From assembly GCF_000699445.3 (NCBI RefSeq), contig NC_067195.1, positions 69,312,591 through 69,376,590 of the forward strand: a DNA stretch of 64,000 bases. The letters run 5' to 3'. This stretch comes from Schistosoma haematobium (lineage: Eukaryota > Platyhelminthes > Trematoda > Strigeidida > Schistosomatidae). How positions within the stretch are numbered: position 1 is the first letter of the stretch; every line of letters starts with the position of its first letter. Both the position numbers and the translations under genes were made by a program. Under the pieces are notes generated by a model that had not been told where the DNA came from, ran no database searches, and was given only the letters and a program-made list of their open reading frames with translations. Of this stretch, positions 11,501 through 23,448 are shown in pieces.

Positions 11501-14458
11501 CAACCAACCCTCTTTAATAATTTGTGATTTATATTTATTCAGTATCTGTTCAGCTTCATTGATTCGAAGCATATTTTTTATCAAACTTAACCACTTCGTT
11601 GTTTCTTGGCTAGTTACACCGCGTAGTCGATACACTTTCTTATTATGTAATATCAATTCAAAATATTTTTCTACACGAATTTTGGGCATACTTCCAATAT
11701 GTGTAAATTTACGTGAAACTGGTGCACTAACATTTGGACGTGTTTCTATATTATTACGTGTAGTCGATGCTGTCGCTGTTGTTGCTGATTCAGATGATAA
11801 TAATAATAATGAATCATTCTTAAGTAAACTTGAACACATCAATTGATTTATTGATGTTGACATATTCGTTGGACGACGTACATTATGAATATCAGTGTAA
11901 AGAATAACTTTTTTCGGTTGATTGATTGTTGTAGATTGATTCAATGTGATAATTGGTTGACATTGATGAAGAAATAAACCTTTCGATGTAAGTATACACC
12001 AATAATGATGCCATATTTTCAAATGATTATTTAATTTTAATAAAACACCAGAATAATTTTCACAAATTGATAATTTATTTTCATCATTTAAAATTGATAA
12101 ATTATCAAATAAATTTGATTGTTTTAATAAATTTGTTTGATATGATTCAAATGTATTGGATTTTAAATTATATAAATCATTTGATAAATTTTCAAATTGT
12201 TTTATTGATTTTATTGATAATGAATCAATTGGTTTGTTTAAATTGATCGTTAAACATTGATTCAAATCAATAGTTTGATGTATACTTGGCTCAGAATTCG
12301 TTTCACTTGATTGATCATAATTGATTGTAATACATTCATTGGTTTGTTTTATTAGTATAGGCATTAAATGAATTAAATTTAATTTAATATTTTGTAATAA
12401 ATATGCAACTCCTGAAATACATGTGAATACTTCAATAGATTTAATACATTTTGAAAGATATTTTAAAGCTAATTGATTTTTTTCATCAGCTAATAAATAA
12501 TTTAAATCAATACAAAATGATGTTTCTAAATTGGTATTTAAAAAATCATTTATTGATCCTATAGTTAATTGTGTATATGGTAATTGATCTTCTGATGATA
12601 ATGATGATGACTCAATCATCGTCATTTGTTTACAAGATAAACTATTAATTGGAACATTGTATATTGATTGATCCATATTTGAAAAGATGTTATGTTTTGT
12701 AGGTTGTACATTTTGTTGTATTGATTTTTTTAGATAAGGTATTACACTATATTTAATCGATTGATTATCATTTAAACTAGTTATTTCAATATTTTTAGTA
12801 TGAGATAATGATTTTAATAAATTATCATCAATTTTTTCAATTTGATTAATTGAACTACTTGTATCACTGAATCGTATACATTCTTTCGGTTCATATAAGT
12901 GTTTTCTTGATATGTGAATTTTTGGTGGACCATTAATCAGGTTATTTTTGTTTATAGAAATCATACTGTTTTTATTCTGTGATTGTGGTGTATTTGAATT
13001 AAAAGTAGTTGGATTAGAAGCTTCAGAAATATCAGATCCTCTCTTGTTTGAATTATTTTGTTGGTGAATACTTTTACATATTCCACCTGGATATAGTGTA
13101 GAAATAATGGTTGAATCAAGTATTCTATTGATTTTTGAAGAGAGTTTTGATGCTGTTGTATAATCCTTCATCGATTTTAAGAAATCGCTTTTAGACATCC
13201 AATTTTTCGAGGTAACTGGTGAAACTGGTAAGGATGTAGACTGATAATGCATGTTATTATAGTAATTTAAGTTAATCACTTGTTCATTATCATGTATTCT
13301 GTTGTTATTGATTATCATAGAATCACTTGATGAGTTATACGATTCAACAGAAAGTGAACTAGATAATCTTTCGTTACGTGTTACGATAACTCGTTTCATA
13401 CGAGATGATAATGTTCTTCGTTGAATGCCAGATTTCGGTGATGGACTAATCGATGATGAGCTAGTGTTATAGTAACTTTCACTATTGTTATCGTTATCAT
13501 CATAATGTACTCGTTCATCCGGTCTGTAAATCATTAATTCCTCAGGTGAAAGTGATGAACATTCTTTAGACTGTTTTATTTCTTTCCCAAATTTCATAAA
13601 TGATTGTCGATTATCAGCTTCATTTTGATTCGTCACGCTGTGTTTTCTATGTGTTGATTGTTCAGTGATTATTTGATTTGCGTTACACTTATTATCATGA
13701 GTTAATGTTTTTTGTTCAGTGTAAAATAATTCTGATAGATCTGAATCATTTACATCATTCACAAGATTTTTATTTAAACATATATCATCATAAGCATCGG
13801 ATAAGCTTGAATATTCACCTAAACTAAATCCACTTAATGATTCGAGTAAACTTCTATCTGTCAAATCATCACAACAAGCGATTGGTGCATGTTTCAATAA
13901 TAATTTTTCATCATACCGATGATTATAACCTTTCTCTTCAACTAATGATTGTTCATTCTGGTTAACAGATGACAATGATTGATTTCGCTGTTGTTCTTCA
14001 CCTCTGTTTTCATTATTTAAATGTTCATTTTTTTTAATAGTTTGATCTGTTGTCAACCGTTTAAGAATATGAGCCAATTGATGTTCAAGACTAATTTTCT
14101 CTTTTTCCAATCTTTGATTACGTACTTCTAATTGATGAAGATGAGCAACCATTGCAGCATTTAAACTTTTATTCTTACTCTGTTGTATTTCAGAAGGAAC
14201 AATATCATGTGTTGTATTAATTCTAGCATATTCCATTGTACAACCACTTGTACTTAATGTTGTTGCAGTCGTTATCTGGATACGTTGTAAATTGTGACCC
14301 AATGAAGAGATAATAGGATTTGATAAAATTTTCGAATGATAATCATTAATATTGTTCTTATTTTGTTTATTATATATTCCAAACTGTTGTTTATCATGTA
14401 ATAAATCATGTTGACAAGTGTCATTGTCATTATTAGATTGTGAATAATTTGTAGACAT
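8516..14458 (-). CDS. max-1: MAX-1/PLEKHH-like PH-MyTH4-FERM protein, intronless 1980-codon ORF
   Basis: One uninterrupted frame. Approximate domains: coiled coil at residues 97-125 (LHQLEVRNQRLEKEKISLEH); a long Ser/Asn-rich disordered stretch to about 790; PH domain 1 about 800-955, with a low-complexity insertion, ending in TTKWLSLIKNML; PH domain 2 about 980-1116 (EGWLKRVRKGQIAWFWCRL); MyTH4 about 1150-1410 (MKQIVYFCLKYPILKDELYL); FERM about 1470-1975. This order is that of nematode MAX-1 and vertebrate PLEKHH1/2, membrane-linked adaptors; MAX-1 acts in motor-axon guidance. The start is the first ATG after an in-frame TAG (14479 region). The N-terminal half is padded with Asn/Ser/Asp runs. 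Relatives have many introns, so a single 5.9-kb exon is odd. Additional 5' non-coding exons are possible. The family call is strong; the in vivo role is inferred. Confidence 0.9.
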   Translation of the reverse strand: MSTNYSQSNNDNDTCQHDLLHDKQQFGIYNKQNKNNINDYHSKILSNPIISSLGHNLQRIQITTATTLSTSGCTMEYARINTTHDIVPSEIQQSKNKSLNAAMVAHLHQLEVRNQRLEKEKISLEHQLAHILKRLTTDQTIKKNEHLNNENRGEEQQRNQSLSSVNQNEQSLVEEKGYNHRYDEKLLLKHAPIACCDDLTDRSLLESLSGFSLGEYSSLSDAYDDICLNKNLVNDVNDSDLSELFYTEQKTLTHDNKCNANQIITEQSTHRKHSVTNQNEADNRQSFMKFGKEIKQSKECSSLSPEELMIYRPDERVHYDDNDNNSESYYNTSSSSISPSPKSGIQRRTLSSRMKRVIVTRNERLSSSLSVESYNSSSDSMIINNNRIHDNEQVINLNYYNNMHYQSTSLPVSPVTSKNWMSKSDFLKSMKDYTTASKLSSKINRILDSTIISTLYPGGICKSIHQQNNSNKRGSDISEASNPTTFNSNTPQSQNKNSMISINKNNLINGPPKIHISRKHLYEPKECIRFSDTSSSINQIEKIDDNLLKSLSHTKNIEITSLNDNQSIKYSVIPYLKKSIQQNVQPTKHNIFSNMDQSIYNVPINSLSCKQMTMIESSSLSSEDQLPYTQLTIGSINDFLNTNLETSFCIDLNYLLADEKNQLALKYLSKCIKSIEVFTCISGVAYLLQNIKLNLIHLMPILIKQTNECITINYDQSSETNSEPSIHQTIDLNQCLTINLNKPIDSLSIKSIKQFENLSNDLYNLKSNTFESYQTNLLKQSNLFDNLSILNDENKLSICENYSGVLLKLNNHLKIWHHYWCILTSKGLFLHQCQPIITLNQSTTINQPKKVILYTDIHNVRRPTNMSTSINQLMCSSLLKNDSLLLLSSESATTATASTTRNNIETRPNVSAPVSRKFTHIGSMPKIRVEKYFELILHNKKVYRLRGVTSQETTKWLSLIKNMLRINEAEQILNKYKSQIIKEGWLKRVRKGQIAWFWCRLAGFYLIYSLSPQSTVPVGCKNLKNSYIHLISNQTSSLESGVTQRTNKPCNISTDFHDSGQLLTSSSDSDSLLISLNCSKLNQERQQTIKIWTPEHEPIYLLCPTVEECEQWRDSLIRATLHSPTIIDSSDIQKSPLSSSTSPSIKLFENIREMWKQLVNSSHINNLYHSIVSIKEPISKTISIEYTEISLRLFNHLLFLCHPQIDLIDNSNLHSIEIPLNCLINSSQWLTLKYLIMKQIVYFCLKYPILKDELYLQLIKQVIFAGIHTKQIPKDAYIILFKNKIIKRTFAILTCTKSQELTDESNLITSHLKYCNNFKQNEGSTFHLQIGNRYKQSLPEVISQLTSSPIAKLIIPLTNLNHNRKPEHWWPSIAIWECLCLFLTFMLPSDPVVECLQQVFKLYMDPIRLISSTGLSNEIDPYEKGKSEGVQLKTRYFTEIAGYAAFCHDTLNRTKLYGGRDQYPSVLEVFTISIRNPYIHVYPFSLPIYLPFGSNYEVVNFHGSSTIQDLQMQIIEKLGFHEVSCKHTILFGIYLCLGESVIESKHIYLNPQWKICDIISIHEQFTLEHLLTNNKSKQKQEQQQPQQQINSIRIDQITIKLLFKVQTFTWKILRHLILNKSNIFLLNFIVHQLHANILANNYQIPIRGIDFIDLIVYLCRADYYDYSELQKRHEQITFTELLKSYFPIHWLSCNDNNNNNDPTDSQSFIQIKLIILDRWTKLTKCSFNTKSHFNKCNINMNNKNDDNNHKPDHENQIDLATFYACFNYLKHLKRLYPYRFSCSAYIARVNNLISIHDNQLIWIVPQEDKINLLTCGTFQLTNLEILNQINLLGSNQIYCLKSILYKNIIAYGSQKNGIFFLVYMEYTNPSEQYGTTSKHMINYDVLSKQYIDQIKDTNYYPFTSLSLSSSSNFVNSNQRNITQHQPYYYNKNNKEWKLLNTHQSITVKKLRFFLTDLHAVMDLTNVLTFLINIQQKSEIT

Positions 14459-14600
14459 TCGTTTTTGTTCAATGTCAAACTATACTAATTCATTATTAAT
14501 CCATTTAAAATCAAATGGAAATACCATAAAAATACACCGGTGCCCTTTTTAGTTCGTTAGTTTATGTGTCATGTACAAATATTTATATTTATGTATGTAT

Positions 14601-14638
<38 letters not shown>

Positions 14639-15399
14639 GTAAAGATCCACTGATTACTTGTACTTAATTAAAAATCCATTTTCCAAGAAGACATTTTCGT
14701 GGAATCCTTTATGGCCTTCATAATATTTTGTCATTTATAAAACAGGAGATATTATCATAGTTGTGTATTGAACTATGATGTATGTGTGTGTTTGTCTTTA
14801 ATTTTCTTCTTGATGAAAGAGAACTAGTATCCGTTTCATAAAAACTAAGGTCATCAACGAAACTATGGAAATATATATATCTATCTATATATACACCTTT
14901 ATCATTATCATTATTTTACATTTACAAAAATTACAGACACACATATGAATACATGTTTTGATAATGTGACATTTCTCTAATAGAAGCAGACAAAGTATAA
15001 CCAAAGATGGATTAACAAACATACAATTTATATATATATATATATATATATGCACACTTAATATGTGGTTCACTTTCAACAAACTAGCCAAACATAAATG
15101 AAGAAGAGGTAGACAGGTCATATTTAATATTAGATTATACTTCACATCTGTGTAGAGTGACGAACACATTTTTATCTCGGTCATTTGTTGGGGGGGGGCG
15201 CCTAATTTCTGTGATTATTATAGACACATGTACCGAAAATATCATCATATAAATATCTATTGTGGTGTAAAAATGTGGCATAGGAAAACATATTTATCTG
15301 ATAAGGATTGCTTCGCATTAACTTCGACACTTCGTTTACTGAGGTAAATGAACTGAATCAAACGATTTTTTCAGAAATGTTTAAGCACTAATTCATTAT
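14459..15399. other. Upstream spacer of the MAX-1-like gene with microsatellites
   Basis: Contains (AT)n at 14605-14635 and 15031-15050 and a G9 run at 15190. This is the presumed promoter side of the gene on the minus strand, but no specific core promoter can be singled out. No gene seen. Confidence 0.5.
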
Positions 15400-15867
15400 T
15401 AGATGGTGGTTGGAGGTAGTCGACAGGAAACCCTGGACCTGGGTTTCCTGCTACTTGGCAGTCGTCAGTAAGGTGTACCTGTAATCTTGAGGGAACTGGT
15501 GCACCCTGGCGGATCCGATCCCGTGTCACCCAGCATCACAGTCAGAGACGTTACCACTGAGTTATCCGGGCCGCGACCGACCTCCTGTAGGACTGAGATG
15601 TAATCACAATTGATTGATCACTGGGTGGTGATCAATGTCATTTGTGTCAAGTCCTTATTAGTGCAGATGGAATGCTATCGATCATGTTGCCATGTGGCCA
15701 CCAGTCTAGGTGACTCGACACTGCGTGCAATATATATTGAGATTAGATGGTGGTTGGAGCTAGTCGACAGGAAACCTTGGACCCGGATTTCGTGCATTCG
15801 ATCTGCACTAAATAAGGACTTGACACACATGACATTGATCACCACCCAGTGATCAATGAATTGTGAA
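15400..15867 (-). mobile_element. Family B tRNA-headed hammerhead element, copy 1, fold-back with 11-bp TSD
   Basis: Minus strand order: inverted piece of the 3' module X (15867 to about 15797), a partial hammerhead 3' half (15796-15746), module X (about 15740-15610), tRNA-like head (15600-15490) and hammerhead-like segment (15480-15425). The target-site duplication TAATTCATTAT flanks it at 15389-15399 and 15868-15878. The hammerhead core CTGACGA is followed by CTGC/GCAG, where copies 2 and 3 have GTGC/GCAC. The open frames of 80-93 codons across it are by-products of the inverted repeat. The related copies are at 29573 and 30770. Confidence 0.85.
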
Positions 15868-15878
15868 TAATTCATTAT

Positions 15879-18800
15879 ACTTATAATAAATCTGTTCTTT
15901 ATTTGACTCATGAATGGTGTTACATTTTCTTTACCCGTAGCAAGAATTTGTTCCATTAATTGTAAGCTGAAAAGATATTTTCAGTGATAATTTATCAAGT
16001 TTGGTAACTATAATTAAAATTGTGCCTAACTGTTACGACTGAAACTGATTTGTTTGTAATGATGATATCGCCTTCAGACTGAGTTGACTCGGCTTAACGG
16101 AGATCGGAAAGACGGATGAAAGGTGATCTGACTTGACATTAAAAATAGATCAAGACTAATATTTTTACTTCTTATTCACATTGAATCATAGTTACATTTT
16201 AAATAAATCCAATTGAGTTGTACTTGACGCTGATTAATCAATAATTTAGTTTATGAATACAACATAAGAATACCATTATATCTTACCTCAATATTAATTT
16301 TAAACATATATTTGGTTGTAAGCAGCTGATGAAAAACCACGAAATATAATGAATTCACATTATTCTGCATCAGTGTTTGTTCTGGCTTTATTCAATTTCA
16401 TAAAGGGAACCAATTGCAAGAAATTAGCTTTCCGGTCACTCATTCTTCAATCAATTATAATGTGACTGTTGGACCTAATCCTTGGATACCATATCACCTC
16501 TCCCATGAAATAAATGATGTGGGATCCCTTTGTGACAACAATGGTGAGGTGATACTTTTGCTTTCCTTCGTATATTCTTTAATTCCATTGCAAAAAAAGT
16601 TATATAGATACTCCATTCAACAATGGTAATACTTGAAACTACTGCGGTTTGAAGAAATCTGTCCTCCTTCAATAGTTTCTTAGTCGGTACAAAATTTCGG
16701 AAAAATGCATGTATACACGTTGCCGGAAATTACATGTATTCTATAGTGACGTTTTGTATCACTGATTGACTTCCTACTAAGCAACCATTTTAATCCAGGA
16801 CGGAATGAACATCTGAATTTCTAGGTTATTTTTGTAGTAGTTCAATTTCGATAATATACTAGTTCAATACAAAAATATGTTAGGATTGTAATCAACTTGT
16901 CCTAGAATGAATTATCATCAAGACAGTAAATTCATCTAATCGTTAATCAAATCAGAGCATCCAAATGTACTTCATAAGCCATTTATTAAAAGACCGTTGT
17001 AATCGAAAATCAACTTGAAAAAAGTATTATAGCTCCTTACCGCATCAAGTATGATGTGTTAGCGCTACTAATGCATAAAAGTAAAAAACAAAGTGATATT
17101 CATAAAAATCAGGAGAATCTGTGGTTTTGGAAAAGTCGATCAATTAATTTTACAAGATGCCTAAGATACAAAGTTCAATATTTAAATAAGGTTGATAATT
17201 AACAACATATAAGCTGTATTTTAATATAACAAACACAATCGTTAATACTCTACATATTTCTTCATATACTATTATGTATTAATTAAAAGATTAAACTGTC
17301 GGATGATAGTTTTCGTTTATGTGTGTAACATTTAAACCATCCCGTACATTTGTAGTAGATAATACCGACGACCTGTACACCGTCGTACGTTATTATTGAA
17401 GGATACTTAAATTAACCTTGCACAAAAAAAACCAGATTCTTAGTTAATCAAAAACTGGGTTTTATGAAAGAATGATTTATAATACGAAGCAAATATAACC
17501 CAGAGTATGTACATAGTTTGTAAATCAACTATAAATTTCTTCACGTTCATAAATCGTTCTTCTTATCTTGATATCAGACTATTTCATTTATAAAACTGAT
17601 AACCACTTTCCCTTCATATGGGGCAAATATAGCTTATTAGCAGCCTCCACCTTCTCTCCACGTTATCTTTACGAACTCCCCTAGCAGAGCCTACAAAATA
17701 TTATTGATGGACAACGACTTTATCATAGTATCCTTTTTTCTTAAGACATCTGTAATTTATTCAGTGTTCATAGTAATCCATATCAAAACATACTTTTTGA
17801 TTATAAAAATATATATACAAGTCTTTCCGTTTTTTGGCATTCTCAAAACACCTCTTCGAGAAACTTATATTCCATACAACAAAAGCCTAATACAGTTAGA
17901 TAAAGAAATTCATTACACAATCTCATTTCAGTTACTTGTCATATGATCAATACCAAGCGACCTATTTTGATTTGATGGTATGGTTCAGTGATAACACCAT
18001 GATGATCTTGAGTATGAATCCAAAAAATAATTGGTTTCACCATAAATTAAACTTTCTATTACCTTTGATGCGTAAACACTACTAGGTTATTGAAATATTA
18101 ACTAATTTACATAGTTATTTGTTTTAATAGCTTTTGGATCATTTGACTACTTACATAGTTTCAATATCGACTGCTTTTTTTCATCATCGTATCTTGTTGT
18201 TCTATTTTGTTCAGATCTGTGTGAATTCTATACTATGTAGATTGATAAATGATATCACATTTCAACGTGGTAAATTCGTGAAGTATATTGAAATTGGTTA
18301 TTAATTACACACGCTTATGTAAATCCTGTTATTTCTTAGTAAAATCCTTCAGATTTAATGGTGAAGTCCATTTCTTTATTAAAATAACAATATATTCATA
18401 TAGATAGCTTTATATTCTGTTAAAACCTAGCTACAGAACGACTTGTAAGTTAATAAATATCGGTTATAGAACAACAACAAAAATTAACATCAAACGAAAA
18501 GTAAAGTCGATATAATCGATTGAACGACAGAATTGATCAAAAATTTGTCATTATTTACCTGAGATATTCACCTACCTCAAATACATATTCTAGACTGATA
18601 ACAATAATACTTTTTTAATGCTGACAGTAACATTAGATAAAATAAAATGGGATGCTAATTAATAATTCCGTGTTCCAGGGAAGACCAGTCTTGTTGAGTG
18701 TGGATCACATATAAATTCCTAGTTCATATATCAATTAAAATTTTGTCATTTTGTATCGGAGGAGAAATCTAAGAAACAGAATATTTATGTTTTACTTTGA

Positions 18801-21800
18801 GTAGTCAATTCATTTCACTTGTCGTGCTAAATTTGTAAATAATATTGGTAAAAATTATGGTAGTTTAACAGTTTAAAATTATTCAGATCTACTTCCAAAA
18901 ACATGCATCCGTCTCCATTAGTTATTAGTAAGTTTACATGTAGTCTTTACAAAATTTGTTGTTGAATAAGAATGAATTTGTTTATACCTTAAGAAACATA
19001 AGCCATACATGAAGTAATATCCAAGAGACAGAAGCGTAGCGGTATTTGGATATGCAGCTATATCATTGGCAATCAACACTCACAACTTACTTGTACATTT
19101 AAATGCTCGAAATGCTGTAAAAATATTAAAAACAGGCGTTGACTTTTGTCTAACCAATCTGTTGGATTTACCCCTTTGAAACTCACTTTTGACCTTTACA
19201 CTCATATAGATTCAGAATCCAAATTTTATCTACTGAAAGTGATTTCGACACACATTACCTGGTACTATTAGTTCAGACTAGTTCTCTAGTCATAAATACT
19301 TCAAAGTCAAAGGCAAGAGAGTGAGTGATTGAGTAGTTAGCCAACGAAAATATTGACTGAATTGAGAAGTATAATACGAACAAGTAAGATTATAAGATTT
19401 AATACCTCCAAATATCACTGAACTGTTCATAAAGACGGCTTCCAACACTATTTAGGATCTTTATTAAAATCACATAGTAAAGATCAAAAACTATTTTGAT
19501 AAAACAACATTCTGTATATATTATTTGGAGAGGCGAGCAAAACAGGTTGAATAAAGTCAAATAACAGTGAATCATTAAAGTTGACATTATTGTAAAATCA
19601 ATGTTTCTAAATCACTAATAAATTGAAAGTTCAATGATATAAATTGAATATACATAAGATTATACCACTTAGAAATCGATTCGTAACGAAAACAAAAGGA
19701 AGATAATCAGCTAGAAGCGATATAATATTTGACACAAATATCCATTGAATCAAGTTGTCACACCACATTATATTTAAATCACTAGATGAAATCAATAAGA
19801 TGAACACCAAGTTAGTAAATTTAGTAGTAATATAATGAAAAATAAAACAACCTTTTGAAAAATCAACTACCAGTGGGATTCTAACGTCTGACTTACTTGT
19901 AATTTTATATAAATGAACAAGGATAGATTGATGATTATTCAAGAAAATATATAGAATTGCTTAATTATCTAAATGGTATGCACCAAGGCTGTGAACTTAT
20001 TCAAATATTACCATGTTTCATTTCTTCACATTTTTGCCGAGACTAACTCTACTTTGCTTCTCTACTCCATCGTATACTTCGAATTATGAATATAACGGTT
20101 ATGATTTAGGTCAGATAGTCAATTCTTAACTTCAATGGTGCATCATCTATCAAATATTATTTCATCCATGCGTTTTAACAATTCAAACATGTTTATCTCA
20201 AATCCAAGATCTTCTACCAAAATAATTATTTTTTGTAATACAAAACTTCACCAGAGTACATCTTGCACTTAATGTAATTCACTGTTCTAATCAAAAGAAC
20301 TGTTTCTGTCAACTACAATATAATCAATTTTAAACTTTGGAAATGATGAAATATTTCGTAGATTTCATAAAAATTTGAATATGTTTGCAACATTTCGTAA
20401 TTTGACATGTAGTGTAATTATCCGTGAAGCGGTACAAATAATACTGGTAGAATTTCTTAACACGATTCATTCATTTGTACATAGACATGACAGTGGTCAT
20501 ATAAAATGCAGCTCTTCATATTGTGAATCAGGTACACGTAGATTAGCAGTTAGTGTATCCCCAGAAAATAAATAAATAAATAGCCCGACGAGAATATTCT
20601 AAGGAATTAGAGCAAAAATTGGGTCTGTCTCCATGATTAAATGTTTGAAATAATTCCAATTTTAAGGAAATGACAACTGTTCACTCAGAATCACTTGGTA
20701 GCATGAATTCCAAACATTCAATGATACTAAGAGTCAACAAATCTAGTAAATAAAATACGGTTTATCTATTCAGCGTCATAAATATCACCTACTGACATGC
20801 AATGTTACCTTATCGATTGCCTATTTAATTGAGTATTATGTTGCGAGATAATATGTAAGTAATCTAAACGGCAAATTAAATTAACTAAGTTGAGTCTTAT
20901 GAAAAAAAACCATGTGTTTATTGTGGAATGAATCTTATTTTTGCGAATCGAAGGTTCTTATCAATGTTAAGACAAACGTAATCTTTGCGTTTGACTATAA
21001 ATTCCACTAATGACGCATACGCTTCATGCCTATTAGACAATCGACCTTCATTTTAACTAATGACACGCTTTGACAGACAACAGATAAATTCAAGCGACGA
21101 CTGAAGGTATCATTATTGTGAATAACCCATAGCGTAGATTCACTCTCGCTCGGTAGGGAACCACAAACCAAGAAACTCGTTGGCTAATATATGTTGATTA
21201 TTAGACCACAACGCACCACAAATAAGTAATTATTGTTTTTACCCAACCAAGTCATAAGTGACAAGGAACAAAGCAAAAAGGGAATAATACACTGATAATA
21301 ATTAAAGGGATCTAATATAACATAACAACAGTTCATATGTTAAACAGAAGTTTGTAATATGATGAATATAAAAATATAATAATCTGTTTATTTATTAATC
21401 ACAACTTGGCTTTCATGATCATTTGTTTGCTAAGCAAATATTTTGTTAGTTCTGTCAATGGTCATCAATTCGTTTACATTTCGTTCACGTAAAATTCTGA
21501 TTGTGCTAATAAATCGATCACTGATTAATGAATATCATCAGTTCAAAACCAATATTAACTGAAGTAATCTAACTGTAAAACATTATTCACTAACCAACTC
21601 ATCATAAACTAATAGTTGATACTATTTTCATCGTTTTGGCATACTCTTAGTTAGTACGAGTATGTTGTCAGATATTAAGCAACGGGAAATTATTTTGTTT
21701 TTAAGGTAAACAACTGAGAAAATAAAACCTAGTTATCAATGTGTTACTGTGGGAGAATATAAAATAGACGATAACTGGAGATTTTTGATAATCGATCAAA

Positions 21801-22646
21801 TGTACCAATGAGAACTAGATAAATGAAGACACATAAACAGTCATCATAAGTAAAATATCAGAACACTATAAAACTGAACATTAAATGCATTCGATGAAGA
21901 GATAATAGCATATTGCCCTGGTCCATGACCACCATTTTGTTGTGTATAATGGTTATGAAATCAAACGCTTCTTGAGTTGAAGTGTATTTCGTATATTATA
22001 ATTGGAACCAGCTAAGTCCTCAGGCTGAAAAGTAGTTTTTTTTTTTCAATAATGATTAACGAACAACTCTTAAATCCAAATAGAAAAATATTATTACCAG
22101 TAATATAGATATATACTATCAAGCATACATTTGCATTGATTTTGCTATAACTAATCAGTGTTTGGCAGATGAATTAGAAATTTGTAATCTTAATAATGAT
22201 TTATTTGGATATTTCATTATTTCATTTCATTGACTTATATGTTCATTGTATGATTATCTGAATCCTTGACACTAATCATCTATTACATTATCATTTATGT
22301 TAATAAAAATTCTTTTCCACATAAACATGTAAGTTCATCAAAGGATGAACATATAGATCCTACTTTTTATTACGTTTTAAATATTGGAAATCAATAGGAA
22401 ACAATTCAACTGAAAGTACAAATCAACGAACTTATAATGAATTTATAAATAATAATAAAAAAATGATTACGAATGTTACTCAACTAAAGTACAAAACGAG
22501 AAATGAACCATGAAATAAATAAAAAAATTGCATTCATGCAAATTCATGAAGTAACTAAATAAATTGATAGATGAATGATTGAATAAATAGGATAGTTAGA
22601 AGTTTTCATTCACTTATTCATTTAACTATTTATTACATTCATATAA
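15879..22646. other. Long AT-rich spacer, no gene supported
   Basis: Several open stretches of 60-103 codons occur (for example 19631-19942, minus), but they are hydrophobic and Ile/Phe-rich with no motif or splice context, as expected of AT-rich noise. No element of families A, B or C was found here. Confidence 0.5.
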
Positions 22647-23448
22647 TGATTAGGAGTATTTGAATTATAGTACAAACTAAGAATCCCAGAAATAACGTAA
22701 TCGGATCAAGAAGTATTAGATGAGCATTCAACAAGTACAGTAGTTGTACAGTAGTATTACAAAGTGACTGAATATGTCCAATATCACCACACTCAAAACA
22801 CTCAGAATTACGAAATTTACATGAATTAAGAGAGTGGAACTTGCCACAGGACAAACATTGACCAAACTTGTGCCCATCTTCGTGAACTGCATCTCAACTC
22901 CTCAATGAATTATCTGCATAGCCTTGAGTATGCACTGGGTTGGGATGACGCAATGTAGTGGAATTTTTTATATCGTCACGAATCATTTTACGAAATCTTC
23001 CTCCTTTACCACATTCGAAATTTGTATACTTAATATAGTGTATCAGTAGATCCTTAAGAGTTGTATAAGGAAGCGAAATGGGCTTTTCCGGTAAAGCCAG
23101 AGTTTTTAATAAGCTATATGCTTCTTTTCCGATGAATGTGAGGAAATGTGCCACAATCTTAACATCCTCATGATCTTCCTTGGTCATAGCCCAGATTTCG
23201 AACCTTTCAAAATAATCCTCAAAATAATCAAAATCTGACTGTATGTCCAACCGTTCCATCATAGGCTCAATCGCGACGCCAAAATGATGATTAGGAGTCA
23301 ATTAATTATAGTACGAACTAAGAATCCCAGAAATAACGTAATCAGATCAAGAACTACTAGATAAGCACGAACGAATGTACTGTATTTGGAATTCGAAATC
23401 AAGCATTCAACAAGTACAAAGGAATCATTAGTTCATTCAAACACCACA
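22647..23448 (-). mobile_element. Miniature LTR retrotransposon (TRIM-like), second LTR family
   Basis: Minus-strand element. A short 5' LTR (23448-23288; starts TGTGGTGTTTGAATG, ends CCTAATCA) is followed directly by gag, then a truncated 3' LTR (about 22745-22647, same CCTAATCA end). Everything from the zinc knuckle through pol is deleted. The TGG at 23278-23276, ten bases inside the LTR, could open a primer-binding site. No clear target duplication is visible. The short LTR lacks about 500 bp present in the solo LTR at 47402-48086. It cannot encode pol and would need help in trans. Confidence 0.75.
22749..23301 (-). pseudogene. Gag with CCHC zinc knuckle, internal stop
   Basis: The frame from 23301 (MTPNHHFGVAIEPMM..) encodes a Gag capsid-like segment, including FEIWAMTKEDHEDV and LLKTLALPEKPISL. 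A TGA stands at 22896-22894. The same frame then continues into a nucleocapsid region with CLSCGKFHSLNSC and CFECGDIGHIQSLC (C-x2-C-x4-H-x4-C, a retroviral-type zinc knuckle). After CNTTV it runs into the 3' LTR. The segment 22749-23230 matches 63519-64000 base for base as far as I can compare by eye, including the stop. This is an LTR-retrotransposon Gag, not a host gene. Confidence 0.8.

Noticed and set aside
11559..11846. 95-codon plus-strand frame
   Set aside because: Lies antisense within the PH1/PH2 region of the MAX-1-like gene and is explained by it.
15610..15956. Overlapping 80- and 93-codon frames on opposite strands
   Set aside because: They mirror each other because module X is present as an inverted repeat.
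19631..19942. 103-codon minus-strand frame
   Set aside because: Ile/Phe/Leu-rich with no motif, start context or splice partner; expected in AT-rich DNA.
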